Shown: piece after piece, positions 8,805 to 17,825 of the stretch
Layout: each line of letters opens with the position of its first letter
Position numbering within the stretch: position 1 is the first letter of the stretch
Program-made: the position numbers and the translations under genes
The notes under the pieces: model-generated
Seen by the model: the letters and a program-made list of their open reading frames with translations, nothing else
Told to the model about the DNA's origin: nothing
Databases searched by the model: none
Assembly: GCA_002877985.1 (NCBI GenBank)
Contig: PNIK01000059.1
Location: 1 to 36,616 of the forward strand
DNA: 36,616 nucleotides
Direction: 5' to 3'
Origin: Thermodesulfobacterium geofontis
GTDB taxonomy: Bacteria > Desulfobacterota > Thermodesulfobacteria > Thermodesulfobacteriales > Thermodesulfobacteriaceae

Positions 8805-10427
8805 ATGCTTAAAACACCTAAATACAAAGTAGAAAAAATTGATTCCTCAAAAAATTATAAAATCTTTTATGAATTTAGTCTTAAACCTGCAGAACTTGAA
8901 GCCTATTTAGACGAATACATTGTAGGTCAAAAAGAGGCAAAAACCATTATAGCAACCAAGATCTGTACCCATTTTCATAAAATCAAGAATTTTCTTTTAA
9001 AACCTGATAAAGAAGATCAAACTGAATTTATAAAAAATAATATTTTTATTATAGGACCAACAGGAGTTGGCAAAACTTATATGATAAAACTTATTGCTAA
9101 AAAAATTGGAGTTCCCTTTGTTAAAGGAGATGCTACTAAATTTAGTGAGACAGGTTATGTAGGAGGAGATATAGAAGATTTGATTAGAGATTTATACTGG
9201 GAAGCCAATGGGGATTTAGAGAAGGCTCAATTTGGAATAGTATTTTTAGATGAGATTGATAAAATTGCTTCTTCTGGAGAAACAATAGGTCCTGATATTT
9301 CAAGAACTGGAGTTCAAAGAGCCCTGCTAAAACCTTTAGAAGAAACTGAAGTAGAAATTAAAATTCCTCAAGAAAATTACCCCCTTTTTGAAGTTTCAGA
9401 ACCTCACGGAAAGATAAAAAGAAAAAAAATCACTCTTAATACGAAATATGTACTCTTTATTGTAAGCGGGGCATTTCAAGGATTGGAAGAGATTATCAAA
9501 AAGAGAATTAAAAAACAGGGACTTGGTTTTATTTCTGAAATAGAAAGTAAAGAAGAAATAAAGATTAATTATTTAAAATTTGTTACTCCTGAAGATTTAG
9601 TAAATTATGGATTTGAAAGGGAATTCGTGGGTAGATTTCCTGTTATTGCTATATTTGAGCCTTTAACAGAAGATGAATTATACGAAATACTTGCTAATCC
9701 AAATGATCCTATAGTAATAAATAAAAAAAGAGATTTTAAGGTTTATGAAATAGATCTTGCTTTTACAAATGATGCATTAAGAGAGATAGCTAAAATTGCT
9801 TATAAGGAAAATACAGGTGCCCGTGCCCTTGCTCGTATTTTGGAAAGAATTCTTATTCCCTTTGAAAGAACACTTCCTTCTTTATCTATCAATTTTTTGG
9901 GTGTAACTAAGGAAATTGTTGAAGATCCATATAAAGTCTTAACAGCTATAAGTAAATCTCCTTATGCTTATAAGTGGAAAGAAAATTATTATAGAGCTTT
10001 AGAGGATGAGAAAAAAAGAGTAGAAAATTACTTAACTCATAAGCAAAGATTATTTTCAAAGGACAAATTAGAAATTACGCCAAAAAGATTGGAACTTATA
10101 TTTAAATTATATAAGGAAAAAGATATAGAACTAAATCGGGCTCTGGAAGAAGTTTTATCTCTCTGGAGACAAATTAAGAATTATGAGATGGCTTTTGAAA
10201 GAAAAAACTTTTTTAAAATAATTTTTACTGAGGATGCGGTTGATACCATATTAGAAGCGGTAATTAAAAAAAATTGGGGAGTCTTTTCTTATTGTGAGAG
10301 TGTAGTGTCTAAATTGGAATATAGCCTAAATTACTTAAAGGAAATACACGGAAAAGATGTGATTTATATTAACTCTTTAGCTTTTAAGGATCCAGAAAAA
10401 TTTATAGAGAAATATCTTTTAATTTGA
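8805..10427 (+). CDS. ClpX-like AAA+ unfoldase lacking the zinc domain, with C-terminal extension
   Basis: 540 residues against about 420 for ClpX. The N-terminal zinc-binding domain is absent; the protein starts about 25 residues before the AAA+ core (LDEYIVGQKEAK). The core has Walker A GPTGVGKT (84-91), pore loop GYVG (117-120), Walker B IVFLDEID (145-152), a ClpX-like EFVGRFPV segment (273-280) and sensor-2 GAR (338-340). A ClpP-contacting tripeptide of the [LIVMP]-G-F type is plausible at LGF 240-242, so it may work with ClpP. Residues about 360-540 are an extension; FTEDAVDTILEAV (474-486) repeats the pattern of FTNDALREIAKIA in the first lid, suggesting a degenerate second lid-like domain without the sensor arginine. 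Part of the core (GPDISRTGVQRALL) also resembles HslU, but there is no I-domain. Substrate unknown; it does not replace canonical ClpX by itself. Confidence 0.75.
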   Translation: MLKTPKYKVEKIDSSKNYKIFYEFSLKPAELEAYLDEYIVGQKEAKTIIATKICTHFHKIKNFLLKPDKEDQTEFIKNNIFIIGPTGVGKTYMIKLIAKKIGVPFVKGDATKFSETGYVGGDIEDLIRDLYWEANGDLEKAQFGIVFLDEIDKIASSGETIGPDISRTGVQRALLKPLEETEVEIKIPQENYPLFEVSEPHGKIKRKKITLNTKYVLFIVSGAFQGLEEIIKKRIKKQGLGFISEIESKEEIKINYLKFVTPEDLVNYGFEREFVGRFPVIAIFEPLTEDELYEILANPNDPIVINKKRDFKVYEIDLAFTNDALREIAKIAYKENTGARALARILERILIPFERTLPSLSINFLGVTKEIVEDPYKVLTAISKSPYAYKWKENYYRALEDEKKRVENYLTHKQRLFSKDKLEITPKRLELIFKLYKEKDIELNRALEEVLSLWRQIKNYEMAFERKNFFKIIFTEDAVDTILEAVIKKNWGVFSYCESVVSKLEYSLNYLKEIHGKDVIYINSLAFKDPEKFIEKYLLI

Positions 10428-10438
10428 AAAATAATTAA

Positions 10439-10795
10439 ATGGTATATTTAGCTCTTTCAGAGAGTTTATATAATAGATTGGTTAAACTCTTACAGGATCT
10501 CAAGATTAAATACAAAGTTATTGAAGATGGTGAAACTTTGTTAGAATTAGCTAAGAAGGAAAAGCCCAAGCTTATTATATTAGAAAAAGATTTGCCTCTC
10601 CTTGATGGATTTGCAGTGACACTTTTACTGAAATCTAACGAGAAAACAAAAGAGATACCTATTTTAGCGGTTTGTAAGTGTAAATATAAAGAAGAAGAAA
10701 TAAAAGCTAAAGATTGCGGAGCTGATGATATAATATTTTGTCCTTTTGAAGAAAAGGAAATTATTGAAAAGATAGAAAAATGGCTAAAGAGGTAA
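10439..10795 (+). CDS. Degenerate CheY-like receiver domain protein
   Basis: 118 residues, a single receiver-domain fold with no output domain. The loop LEKDLPLLDGF aligns with the usual DxxxPxxDG loop, but the phospho-acceptor aspartate is replaced by Glu49. One acid of the N-terminal acidic pair is also lost (S7, E8), and the conserved lysine before PF is Cys101. It therefore probably cannot be phosphorylated in the normal way and may act as a constitutive protein-protein contact module. It lies 11 bp after the ClpX-like gene and 7 bp before ahbC. An adaptor for the AAA+ protein is possible but unsupported beyond position. Confidence 0.75.
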   Translation: MVYLALSESLYNRLVKLLQDLKIKYKVIEDGETLLELAKKEKPKLIILEKDLPLLDGFAVTLLLKSNEKTKEIPILAVCKCKYKEEEIKAKDCGADDIIFCPFEEKEIIEKIEKWLKR

Positions 10796-10802
10796 TTAAA
10801 AA

Positions 10803-11963
10803 ATGATAAGTATATCTAAACTTTATTGTGGTGCAGTTGAGGCACTTGATCATATAAGATATGGAAAGACCTCCCTTAAGGATAAAAGACCTGTAGTTGT
10901 TTGGAATGTTACTAAAGCTTGCAATTTGAAATGTATTCATTGTTATGCCAAAGCTGATAACAATCCAGCACCTGATGAACTAACTACAAAGGAAGGATTT
11001 AAACTTCTTGAAGACCTTGCTCAATTTGGTTCTCCTGTAATTCTTTTTTCTGGAGGCGAGCCTTTAGTAAGATCAGATATTCTTGATTTGATTCATAAAG
11101 CAGTAAGTTCTGGATTAAGAACAGTTATTTCTACTAACGGTATACTTATTGATGAAGCTCTTGCTAAAGAGTTAAAAAAACTTGGTGTGTCCTATGTGGG
11201 TATAAGTCTTGATGGCTGGAAGGAGGTTCATGATAGATTTAGAGGGGTAAAAGGAGCCTTTGAAAAAGTAATTTCAGCTGTATCTGCTTGCAAAAAGGAG
11301 GGACTTAAAGTTGGTTTAAGGTTTACTATGAGTAAACTTAATGCCAAGGAAATACCTAAAATTTTTGAATTGGTTGAAGAATTGGAAATTCCAAGAGTTT
11401 GTTTTTATCATCTTGTTTATTCTGGAAGGGGATCAAAACTTATAGATCAGGACCTGAGTCACGAAGAGACCCGTTATTGGGTAGATTACATTATCAGTAA
11501 AACAAAAGAATTGCACGATAAAAATTTAAAAGTTGAAGTCTTGACAGTTGATAATCATGCAGATGGACCTTATCTCTATTTAAGAATGAAAAAGGAAAAC
11601 CATCCAAAGGCAGAAGAGGTATATGAGCTTTTGAGAATAAATGGAGGGAATAATAGTGGAGTTGGAATTGGATGTATTTCTTGGGATGGATTTGTTTATG
11701 CTGATCAGTTTTGGCGTACCTATACCTTTGGAAATGTAAGAGAAAGACCTTTTAGTAAAATATGGATGGATACTTCAAATCCTCTTATGGCAAAATTAAA
11801 AGAAAAGAAAAAGTATGTAAAAGGTAGATGTGCCCAATGTAGATTTTTAGATCTCTGCGCAGGTAATTTCAGAGCAAGAGCTGAGGCTGTTACAGGAGAT
11901 ATATGGGCTCCTGATCCTGCTTGCTATTTAACTGACGAAGAGATAGGTATTTGGAAAACTTAA
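10803..11963 (+). CDS. ahbC: Radical SAM 12,18-didecarboxysiroheme deacetylase AhbC
   Basis: 386 residues. In the siroheme-dependent heme route of sulfate reducers and archaea, AhbC removes two acetate side chains from 12,18-didecarboxysiroheme to give Fe-coproporphyrin III. The N-terminus ISKLYCG and the pattern [14 protein letters not shown] match the AhbC/NirJ group. The radical SAM cluster cysteines are C40, C44, C47 (CxxxCxxC), with FSGGEP as the SAM-binding motif. The C-terminal part has auxiliary-cluster cysteines C291, C343, C346, C352 and C374. No nitrite-reductase or heme d1 genes are near, so AhbC is preferred over NirJ. The final step enzyme AhbD is a close relative; the N-terminus and C-terminal cysteine layout favour AhbC. 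A GAGG precedes the ATG by about 9 nt. Confidence 0.82.
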   Translation: MISISKLYCGAVEALDHIRYGKTSLKDKRPVVVWNVTKACNLKCIHCYAKADNNPAPDELTTKEGFKLLEDLAQFGSPVILFSGGEPLVRSDILDLIHKAVSSGLRTVISTNGILIDEALAKELKKLGVSYVGISLDGWKEVHDRFRGVKGAFEKVISAVSACKKEGLKVGLRFTMSKLNAKEIPKIFELVEELEIPRVCFYHLVYSGRGSKLIDQDLSHEETRYWVDYIISKTKELHDKNLKVEVLTVDNHADGPYLYLRMKKENHPKAEEVYELLRINGGNNSGVGIGCISWDGFVYADQFWRTYTFGNVRERPFSKIWMDTSNPLMAKLKEKKKYVKGRCAQCRFLDLCAGNFRARAEAVTGDIWAPDPACYLTDEEIGIWKT

Positions 11964-11965
11964 AA

Positions 11966-12556
11966 ATGTATAAAATAGAAAGAGCTTTAATAAGTGTTAC
12001 AGATAAAACAGGAATTGTTGAATTGGCTAAAGAACTCGAAAATTTAGCTATAGAAATTGTTTCCACGGGTGGAACAGCAAAGGTTTTAAGAGAAGGAGGT
12101 GTTAAGGTTATTGATATTTCTGAATTAACAGGATTTCCAGAAATACTTGAAGGAAGAGTAAAAACACTTCATCCTAAGGTTCACGGAGGGATTTTATTTA
12201 AAAGAGATAAAGAAGACCATATGAAAACTATTAAAAAACATAATATAAAACCTATAGATCTTATAGTGGTTAATCTTTATGCCTTTGAAAAGGTAGTCAA
12301 AACAGGAATAGATCTTGATACAGCTATAGAAAATATTGATATCGGAGGTCCAACTCTAATAAGAGCAGGAGCAAAAAATTTTAAATATGTTACTGTGGTT
12401 ATTGATCCGCAGGACTACCCTAAGGTTCTTGAAGAAATAAAAAAATATGGGAATACAACTCTAAAAACAAGATTTGAATTAGCTAAAAAGGTTTTCAAAC
12501 TAACAAGCAGTTATGATCAAATAATTTACAACTACCTTTCTAATATCAATATTTAA
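11966..12556 (+). CDS. Stand-alone IMP cyclohydrolase (PurH N-terminal domain only)
   Basis: 196 residues from ATG 11966; a TTG at 11951 would overlap ahbC. It matches the N-terminal MGS-like half of PurH, which closes FAICAR to IMP in the last step of purine synthesis. Motifs seen are [47 protein letters not shown] and [11 protein letters not shown]. The protein ends naturally at a TAA that overlaps the aroD start, so the AICAR formyltransferase half is absent rather than frameshifted. A separate formyltransferase (a split PurH C-half or PurP) must exist elsewhere. The upstream neighbour is ahbC, 2 bp away. Confidence 0.9.
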   Translation: MYKIERALISVTDKTGIVELAKELENLAIEIVSTGGTAKVLREGGVKVIDISELTGFPEILEGRVKTLHPKVHGGILFKRDKEDHMKTIKKHNIKPIDLIVVNLYAFEKVVKTGIDLDTAIENIDIGGPTLIRAGAKNFKYVTVVIDPQDYPKVLEEIKKYGNTTLKTRFELAKKVFKLTSSYDQIIYNYLSNINI

Positions 12557-13236
12557 TGTTCTGTCTTACCTTAGCAGAAAGAAATTGTAAAAATCTTTTT
12601 GAAAAAATAGAAAAAGGGTCTAAATACACCGATCTTTTTGAAATAAGAGCCGATTATCTGGAAGAACTAAATTTCTTTGAGTTGGAGAATATTCTTAAGC
12701 TTCCTTACAAATTTATATTTACTTTCAGAAGTTATGAGGAAGGAGGATATAAAAAAATTTCTGATAAAATTAAATTAGAGTGGATACTTTGGGCACTTAA
12801 AGAAAATTTCTATCTTGTTGATATAGAATGGAAATTCTTTAAAAAATTTTTTTTTCAATTTAAAGATTTAAACTTTGATAAAGCTCTTATTTCTTATCAT
12901 GATTTTAAAAATTCGCCCTTAGAAAGATATTTAATGAGATTATTACTACATATGAAAGAAAGGGGTGTTAAAAAAGCTAAAATAGTCTATATGAGTAAAA
13001 ATTTGGAAGACTCTTTAAAACTTATGAATCTTATTTTTAAAGCTAAAGAAAAAGGGATAGAATTAATAAGTTTTGGAATGGGAGAAAAAGGGAAATTAAG
13101 TAGAATTTTATCTTTATTCTGTGGATCACCCTTTACCTATGTTGTTCTTTCTAAAGATGAAGCTGTAGCACCTGGTCAGTTTGATATAAAATCAGCTATA
13201 AAAGTTTACAACCTGCTTAAAGAGATGGTAAAATAA
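12556..13236 (+). CDS. aroD: 3-dehydroquinate dehydratase, type I
   Basis: 226 residues. Type I dehydroquinase forms a Schiff base through a lysine and dehydrates 3-dehydroquinate to 3-dehydroshikimate. The sequence shows EIRADYLE (29-36), the general base in ISYHDF (H115), the Schiff-base lysine in KIVYM (K142), R183 and the APGQ loop (205-208). The start overlaps the preceding stop (TAATG). It is the first of four consecutive shikimate-pathway genes. Confidence 0.93.
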   Translation: MFCLTLAERNCKNLFEKIEKGSKYTDLFEIRADYLEELNFFELENILKLPYKFIFTFRSYEEGGYKKISDKIKLEWILWALKENFYLVDIEWKFFKKFFFQFKDLNFDKALISYHDFKNSPLERYLMRLLLHMKERGVKKAKIVYMSKNLEDSLKLMNLIFKAKEKGIELISFGMGEKGKLSRILSLFCGSPFTYVVLSKDEAVAPGQFDIKSAIKVYNLLKEMVK

Positions 13237-13239
13237 ATT

Positions 13240-14064
13240 ATGTATGAAGTTTATGGGGTTATTGGAGATCCAGTAAGTCACTCTTTATCTCCAATAATGC
13301 ATAACCTTGCATTCAAAGAAAAGAATGTAAAAGCAGTATATGGAGCTTTTAAAGTAAGACCCTCTGATTTAGCTAAAGCTGTAGAAGGAATAAGAGCACT
13401 TAATATTAAAGGGGTTTCTGTAACCATTCCTCACAAAGAAAAGATTATAGAATATTTAGATGAAATAGACGAAATTGCTCAGGAAATTGGAGCAGTAAAT
13501 ACTATTTTAAATAAAGAAGGAATTTTAAAAGGATTTAACACTGATTGGATAGGAGTTTTAAAGGCTTTTGAAGAAAATGGGGTTAAACTTAAAGATAAAA
13601 AAGTAGTTGTTATAGGAGCAGGGGGTGCTTCAAAAGCTGTAATTTATGCTCTTATAAAAGGAGGAGCTAAGAAAATATATGTTTATAACCGTACCTTTGA
13701 AAAAGCTAAACTTTTAGAAAAAAAATTTAAAATAACTGCCAAACCTTGGGAAGAACTTAAAAAGGCAGATGGAGATATTATTATTCAGGCAACTAGTGTA
13801 GGTTTGAAATCCTGGGAAACTCCAGTTGGAGAAGAAATAATTTCCCGATTTAAAGTTGCTATGGATATAGTTTATTTACCTTTAAAAACAAAATTTTTAT
13901 CTCTTGCAGAAAGGTATGGCAAAATAATTGATGGATTGCAAATGCTTCTTTATCAAGGAGTAGAACAATTTAAAATTTGGACAGGCATGGAACCCCCCTT
14001 AGAATTAATGAAAAAAGCTATATATGAAGAAGCCAAGAATTTGGAAAAGGAAATTTTAAAATGA
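13240..14064 (+). CDS. aroE: Shikimate dehydrogenase
   Basis: 274 residues. Reduces 3-dehydroshikimate to shikimate with NADPH. Motifs are SHSLSPIMHN (13-22) for substrate binding, catalytic K66 in SVTIPHK, D102 in NTDWIG, the nucleotide loop GAGGAS (126-131), NRT after the second strand (NADP preference) and the C-terminal LQMLLYQG. It lies 3 bp after aroD and overlaps aroA by 4 bp (ATGA), so translation is coupled. Confidence 0.96.
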   Translation: MYEVYGVIGDPVSHSLSPIMHNLAFKEKNVKAVYGAFKVRPSDLAKAVEGIRALNIKGVSVTIPHKEKIIEYLDEIDEIAQEIGAVNTILNKEGILKGFNTDWIGVLKAFEENGVKLKDKKVVVIGAGGASKAVIYALIKGGAKKIYVYNRTFEKAKLLEKKFKITAKPWEELKKADGDIIIQATSVGLKSWETPVGEEIISRFKVAMDIVYLPLKTKFLSLAERYGKIIDGLQMLLYQGVEQFKIWTGMEPPLELMKKAIYEEAKNLEKEILK

Positions 14065-15338
14065 ATTCAAAGGAAATAAAACCTTTAAAAAATTTAAAAA
14101 AAATCAGTTTTAAACTTCCTACTTCTAAAAGCTTAACCCAGAGAGCTCTTATATGTAGTGCCCTTGCTCAAGGGATTTCCAAAATTATTAATCCTTTGAT
14201 AAGTGAAGATACCCTTTTATTAAAGGAAGCTTTAAAAGCTGTGGGAGTAAATATAAAAGAGAAAAAAAATATATGGGAGGTGGAAGGAAAATATCCACCT
14301 CTTCTCTTAGGAAAGAAAATTTATTTAGGAAATAATGGAACAGGTGCGAGATTTTTAACAGCTTTAGCCTCGCTTGGTAAAGGTTCTTATGTGGAAATTT
14401 ATGGGAAACCAAGACTTCATGAAAGACCTATGGGACTTTTAATTGAGAGTTTAAAAAAACTTTCTGCAAATATAGAATGTCTTGAGAAAGAAGGTTTTTT
14501 ACCAATAAGAATTAAGGAATCAATCCTTGTTTCTCGTGATATTTTCCTTCCCGGGAATATAAGTAGTCAGTTTATTTCTGCACTTCTGCTTATAGGACCC
14601 TATCTACCTAAAGGATTAAAACTTATTATTGAAGGAGAGGTTCTTTCAAAAGCTTATATAGATCTTACTCTTGATGTGATGAAATCTTTTGGAGTAGAGG
14701 TTAAGTTTTTTGAAAATATTTTTGAGGTTTCCAAATCTAATTATGTAGCTACAGTCTATGAGGTTGAAGCAGATGCATCTACAGCCTCTTATTTTTTAGC
14801 TATACCTCTTATTCTAAGTAAAGGCGAAATTATTATAAAAAATTATAATCCCTGTTCAAAACAAGGAGATGTAAAATTTTTAGATTATATAAAGAAAATG
14901 GGTGCAGAGATAGAAATTTTAAAACCTTTAGGAATTAAAGTTAAATTTGAGGGAGTACCTAAAGGTATTGAGGTTGACCTTGGTGATACTCCTGATCTAT
15001 TTCCCACCATGTGTATTTTAGGAGCAGTTGCAGAAGGGAAAACAATCCTTAAAGGTGCTCCCCATCTTCGTTATAAAGAAACAGATCGCATTAAAGCTAT
15101 GGTTACAGAATTAAAAAAACTTGGGGTCAAAGCAGAGGAATTGCCAGATGGAGCTATAATTGAAGGAACTAGAGAATTTAAAAAAGGAATTATTATTAAC
15201 ACCTATGATGACCACCGTATTGCCATGTCTTTTGCTATTCTGGGATTAAAAACAGGAGGTATAAAAATAAAAAGTCCTGAATGTGTAGCTAAGTCCTTCC
15301 CGGAATTTTGGGATTATATAGAAAAACTTTATGAATAA
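14061..15338 (+). CDS. aroA: 3-phosphoshikimate 1-carboxyvinyltransferase (EPSP synthase)
   Basis: 425 residues. Transfers enolpyruvyl from PEP to shikimate-3-phosphate. Substrate motifs are visible in order: SKSLTQRALI, NNGTGARFL (the usual GNSGTAMR region), RPMGLLIESL, SSQFISALL, DASTASYFL with the catalytic aspartate region, KETDRIKAM and DDHRIAMSF. The gene overlaps aroE by 4 bp and aroK by 8 bp. No domain is missing. Confidence 0.96.
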   Translation: MNSKEIKPLKNLKKISFKLPTSKSLTQRALICSALAQGISKIINPLISEDTLLLKEALKAVGVNIKEKKNIWEVEGKYPPLLLGKKIYLGNNGTGARFLTALASLGKGSYVEIYGKPRLHERPMGLLIESLKKLSANIECLEKEGFLPIRIKESILVSRDIFLPGNISSQFISALLLIGPYLPKGLKLIIEGEVLSKAYIDLTLDVMKSFGVEVKFFENIFEVSKSNYVATVYEVEADASTASYFLAIPLILSKGEIIIKNYNPCSKQGDVKFLDYIKKMGAEIEILKPLGIKVKFEGVPKGIEVDLGDTPDLFPTMCILGAVAEGKTILKGAPHLRYKETDRIKAMVTELKKLGVKAEELPDGAIIEGTREFKKGIIINTYDDHRIAMSFAILGLKTGGIKIKSPECVAKSFPEFWDYIEKLYE

Positions 15339-15852
15339 AATTATTTTGATCGGGTTTAGGTGTGTTGGAAAAACTACAATTGGAAAAAGATTAGCAGAAA
15401 TATTAAATTGGGAGTTTTTAGATCTTGATATTCTTATTCAAGAAAAATTCGGGAAAACTATAAAGGAAATAGTAGAAGAAAGAGGATGGGAATACTTTAG
15501 AAAAATAGAAAAGGAAGAGATGAAAAAATTTGAAAAACTTAAAAATGCAGTAATAGCTCTTGGAGGTGGGAGTGTTATTCATAAAGAGGAGATGGAAGGG
15601 CTTTTAAAAGATAGTTTAGTAGTGTGGCTATATTCTTCACCTGAAGTTATCTTAAAGAGGATGAAAGAAGATGAAAAAACTTTTTATCAAAGACCAGCTC
15701 TTAAAAATTTAGACTTAGAAAAAGAAATAAACGAGATTTTAGAGGAAAGAATACCTTTATATGAAAGGTTTTCTCATTTTAGGCTAAATACAGATAAAAT
15801 AAGCATAGAAGAAGCAGCAAAAAAAATTTTAGAAAAACTAAATAAGAGGTAA
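15331..15852 (+). CDS. aroK: Shikimate kinase
   Basis: 173 residues. Phosphorylates shikimate with ATP, the step before AroA. The P-loop GFRCVGKTT is at residues 8-16; the DLD (31-33) shikimate-binding acid, the GGGSV loop and the lid QRPAL are present. The start lies inside the end of aroA (8-bp overlap). Confidence 0.94.
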   Translation: MNKIILIGFRCVGKTTIGKRLAEILNWEFLDLDILIQEKFGKTIKEIVEERGWEYFRKIEKEEMKKFEKLKNAVIALGGGSVIHKEEMEGLLKDSLVVWLYSSPEVILKRMKEDEKTFYQRPALKNLDLEKEINEILEERIPLYERFSHFRLNTDKISIEEAAKKILEKLNKR

Positions 15853-15855
15853 AAA

Positions 15856-16518
15856 ATGAAAATAGAAAGATTAATAGTAGGTCCTTTAGAGGTTTGTTGT
15901 TATATAATTTATTGTTCCCAAACTAAGGAGGGAGTTATTATTGATCCAGGTGATGCTGATCCAAGAATTTTAGAAAAAATAGAAGGGCTATCTTTAAAAA
16001 TTGTAGCTATTTTAGGAACCCATGCTCACCCTGATCATGTGGCTGGTGTTGAATACTTAAGAAAAGAATTAAAAGCTCCCTATTTAGTACATAAATTAGA
16101 TGAGGAATTTTTTAAAGATCCAGCTAATTTTTCTATGTTTAAATCCTGGGGGTTTAGTGAAAATCCAAAAGCAGATAAAGTTTTTGAAGAAGGTGATATA
16201 ATTAAATTTGGTAAAAAATACTTAAGAGTAATTCATACACCAGGTCATTCTCCTGGTTCAAGCTGTTTTTATAATGAAAAATACAAGGTACTTTTTACAG
16301 GAGATACTTTATTTGTAGAAGCTGTAGGAAGAGCTGATCTTTCTGGAGGAAACTATTTTCAAATGATAGATTCTATAATGAAAAAACTTCTAATTCTTCC
16401 TGATGATACCAAAATCTATCCAGGGCATGACTATGGACCAAAACCTACTTCAACTATAGGAGAAGAAAAGAAAAATAACCCCTTTCTGCAAGAATTTTTA
16501 AGCTCTTCCTATTCCTGA
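15856..16518 (+). CDS. Metallo-beta-lactamase-fold hydrolase (glyoxalase II-like)
   Basis: 220 residues. The dinuclear metal site is complete: THAHPDH (55-61), a later HTPGHSPGS histidine, FTGDTLF aspartate and YPGHDYG histidine. This pattern fits the hydroxyacylglutathione hydrolase-like group, which in anaerobes without glutathione probably acts on other thioesters or persulfide-type substrates. It has a GAGG ribosome binding site and follows aroK after 3 bp, but nothing ties it to aromatic synthesis. Its last 21 bases overlap the 3' end of the convergent UDP-glucose dehydrogenase gene. Confidence 0.88.
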   Translation: MKIERLIVGPLEVCCYIIYCSQTKEGVIIDPGDADPRILEKIEGLSLKIVAILGTHAHPDHVAGVEYLRKELKAPYLVHKLDEEFFKDPANFSMFKSWGFSENPKADKVFEEGDIIKFGKKYLRVIHTPGHSPGSSCFYNEKYKVLFTGDTLFVEAVGRADLSGGNYFQMIDSIMKKLLILPDDTKIYPGHDYGPKPTSTIGEEKKNNPFLQEFLSSSYS

Positions 16519-17805
16519 ATAGCTGAAACCAAGTTTCTTTACTATGGAAGGTTCATATATGTTTCTCATATCTATAAGGATAGGGGTTTTCATTACCTTT
16601 TTAATTTGAGAAAGATCAAGAAAGCGAAACTCATTCCATTCAGTAAGAATTACTATAGCATCTGAATCTTTTGCACACTCTAAAGGGGTACTTGAATATT
16701 CTATTTCCCAATTTCCTACAGTGTTTTTAAATTCTTCTATTGCTACAGGATCATATACTTTAACTTTAGCACCTTTTTTTATAAGTTCTGGGATTATAAC
16801 AAGTGCAGGGCTTTCTCTTACATCACTGGTATTTGGTTTAAAGGAAAGACCAAAGATAGATATAGTTTTTCCTGAAAGATCTTCTAAAAATATTTCTAAC
16901 TTTTCAATCGCTCTTAGTTTCTGTTTTTCATTAACCTCAAGAACAGCTTCTAAAATTTTAAAGGGAGAGCTTATGGATCTTCCGTGATGAACAAGGGCTT
17001 TAACATCTTTTGGGAAACAGGAACCTCCAAATCCTGGTCCTGGATTTAAAAATTTAACTCCAATTCTTGGATCAAGTCCCATTCCTTTAGCAACTACAGT
17101 TACATCAGCTCCTACCTTTTCACAAAAATTGGCTATCTCGTTTATAAAAGTAATTTTAGTTGCCAAAAAGGCATTGGAAGCATATTTAATAAGCTCTGCT
17201 GTTTCAAGATTGGTAATAATAAAAGGTGTTTCAGCTAAATAAAGGGGGCGATAAATATCCTTAATAATAGCAATGGCATAGGCACTTTCTCCACCTATTA
17301 TAACTCTATCTGGATGCATAAAATCTTCTACAGCAGCTCCTTCTCTCAAAAATTCAGGATTAGAAATAATATCTACTGCAACATCACTTTTTTTATTAGC
17401 ATCAATCAAAGATTTTATCCAGCGATTTGTACCTACAGGAACAGTACTTTTAGTAACAATTACTTTATATTCATCAATTACCTCTGCTAAAGAGAGAGCA
17501 ACCTCTTTAATCTGACTTAAATCTGCAGAACCATCAGGATTAGAAGGAGTACCTACACAAATGAAAATTACCAAAGAATTTTTTACTGCCTCTTCAAGAT
17601 TGGTGGTAAAATAAAGCCTTTCAGCTTTGATATTTTTTTTGACTAACTCCTCAAGTCCTGGTTCATAAAAAGGTATTTCTCCTTTTTTTAATTTTTCAAT
17701 TTTTTCTTTATCCTTATCTACACAAATAACTCTCATTCCAAAATCTGCAAGACAGGCTCCTGATACTAATCCCACATATCCTGCACCAATTACCGCAATA
17801 TGCAT
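16498..17805 (-). CDS. ugd: UDP-glucose 6-dehydrogenase
   Basis: 435 residues. Oxidises UDP-glucose to UDP-glucuronate with two NAD+. It has the N-terminal GAGYVG (7-12), CVGTPSNPDGSADL, K207 and N211 in the central helix, the catalytic C263 in GPGFGGSCFPKD, and FGLSFKPNTSDVRESP in the C-terminal UDP-binding domain. The length is standard. A GAGG lies about 9 nt before the ATG. Its substrate is the product of GalU, encoded 10 kb away on the other strand. GDP-mannose dehydrogenase is the nearest alternative; the motifs favour UDP-glucose. Confidence 0.93.
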   Translation of the reverse strand: MHIAVIGAGYVGLVSGACLADFGMRVICVDKDKEKIEKLKKGEIPFYEPGLEELVKKNIKAERLYFTTNLEEAVKNSLVIFICVGTPSNPDGSADLSQIKEVALSLAEVIDEYKVIVTKSTVPVGTNRWIKSLIDANKKSDVAVDIISNPEFLREGAAVEDFMHPDRVIIGGESAYAIAIIKDIYRPLYLAETPFIITNLETAELIKYASNAFLATKITFINEIANFCEKVGADVTVVAKGMGLDPRIGVKFLNPGPGFGGSCFPKDVKALVHHGRSISSPFKILEAVLEVNEKQKLRAIEKLEIFLEDLSGKTISIFGLSFKPNTSDVRESPALVIIPELIKKGAKVKVYDPVAIEEFKNTVGNWEIEYSSTPLECAKDSDAIVILTEWNEFRFLDLSQIKKVMKTPILIDMRNIYEPSIVKKLGFSYSGIGRA

Positions 17806-17825
17806 AAGTTAAACCTCAATTGAGT

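Noticed and set aside
10803-11963. NirJ (heme d1 synthesis) instead of AhbC
   Set aside because: No denitrification genes nearby, and the N-terminus ISKLYCG fits AhbC as I know it; only a phylogeny would settle it fully.
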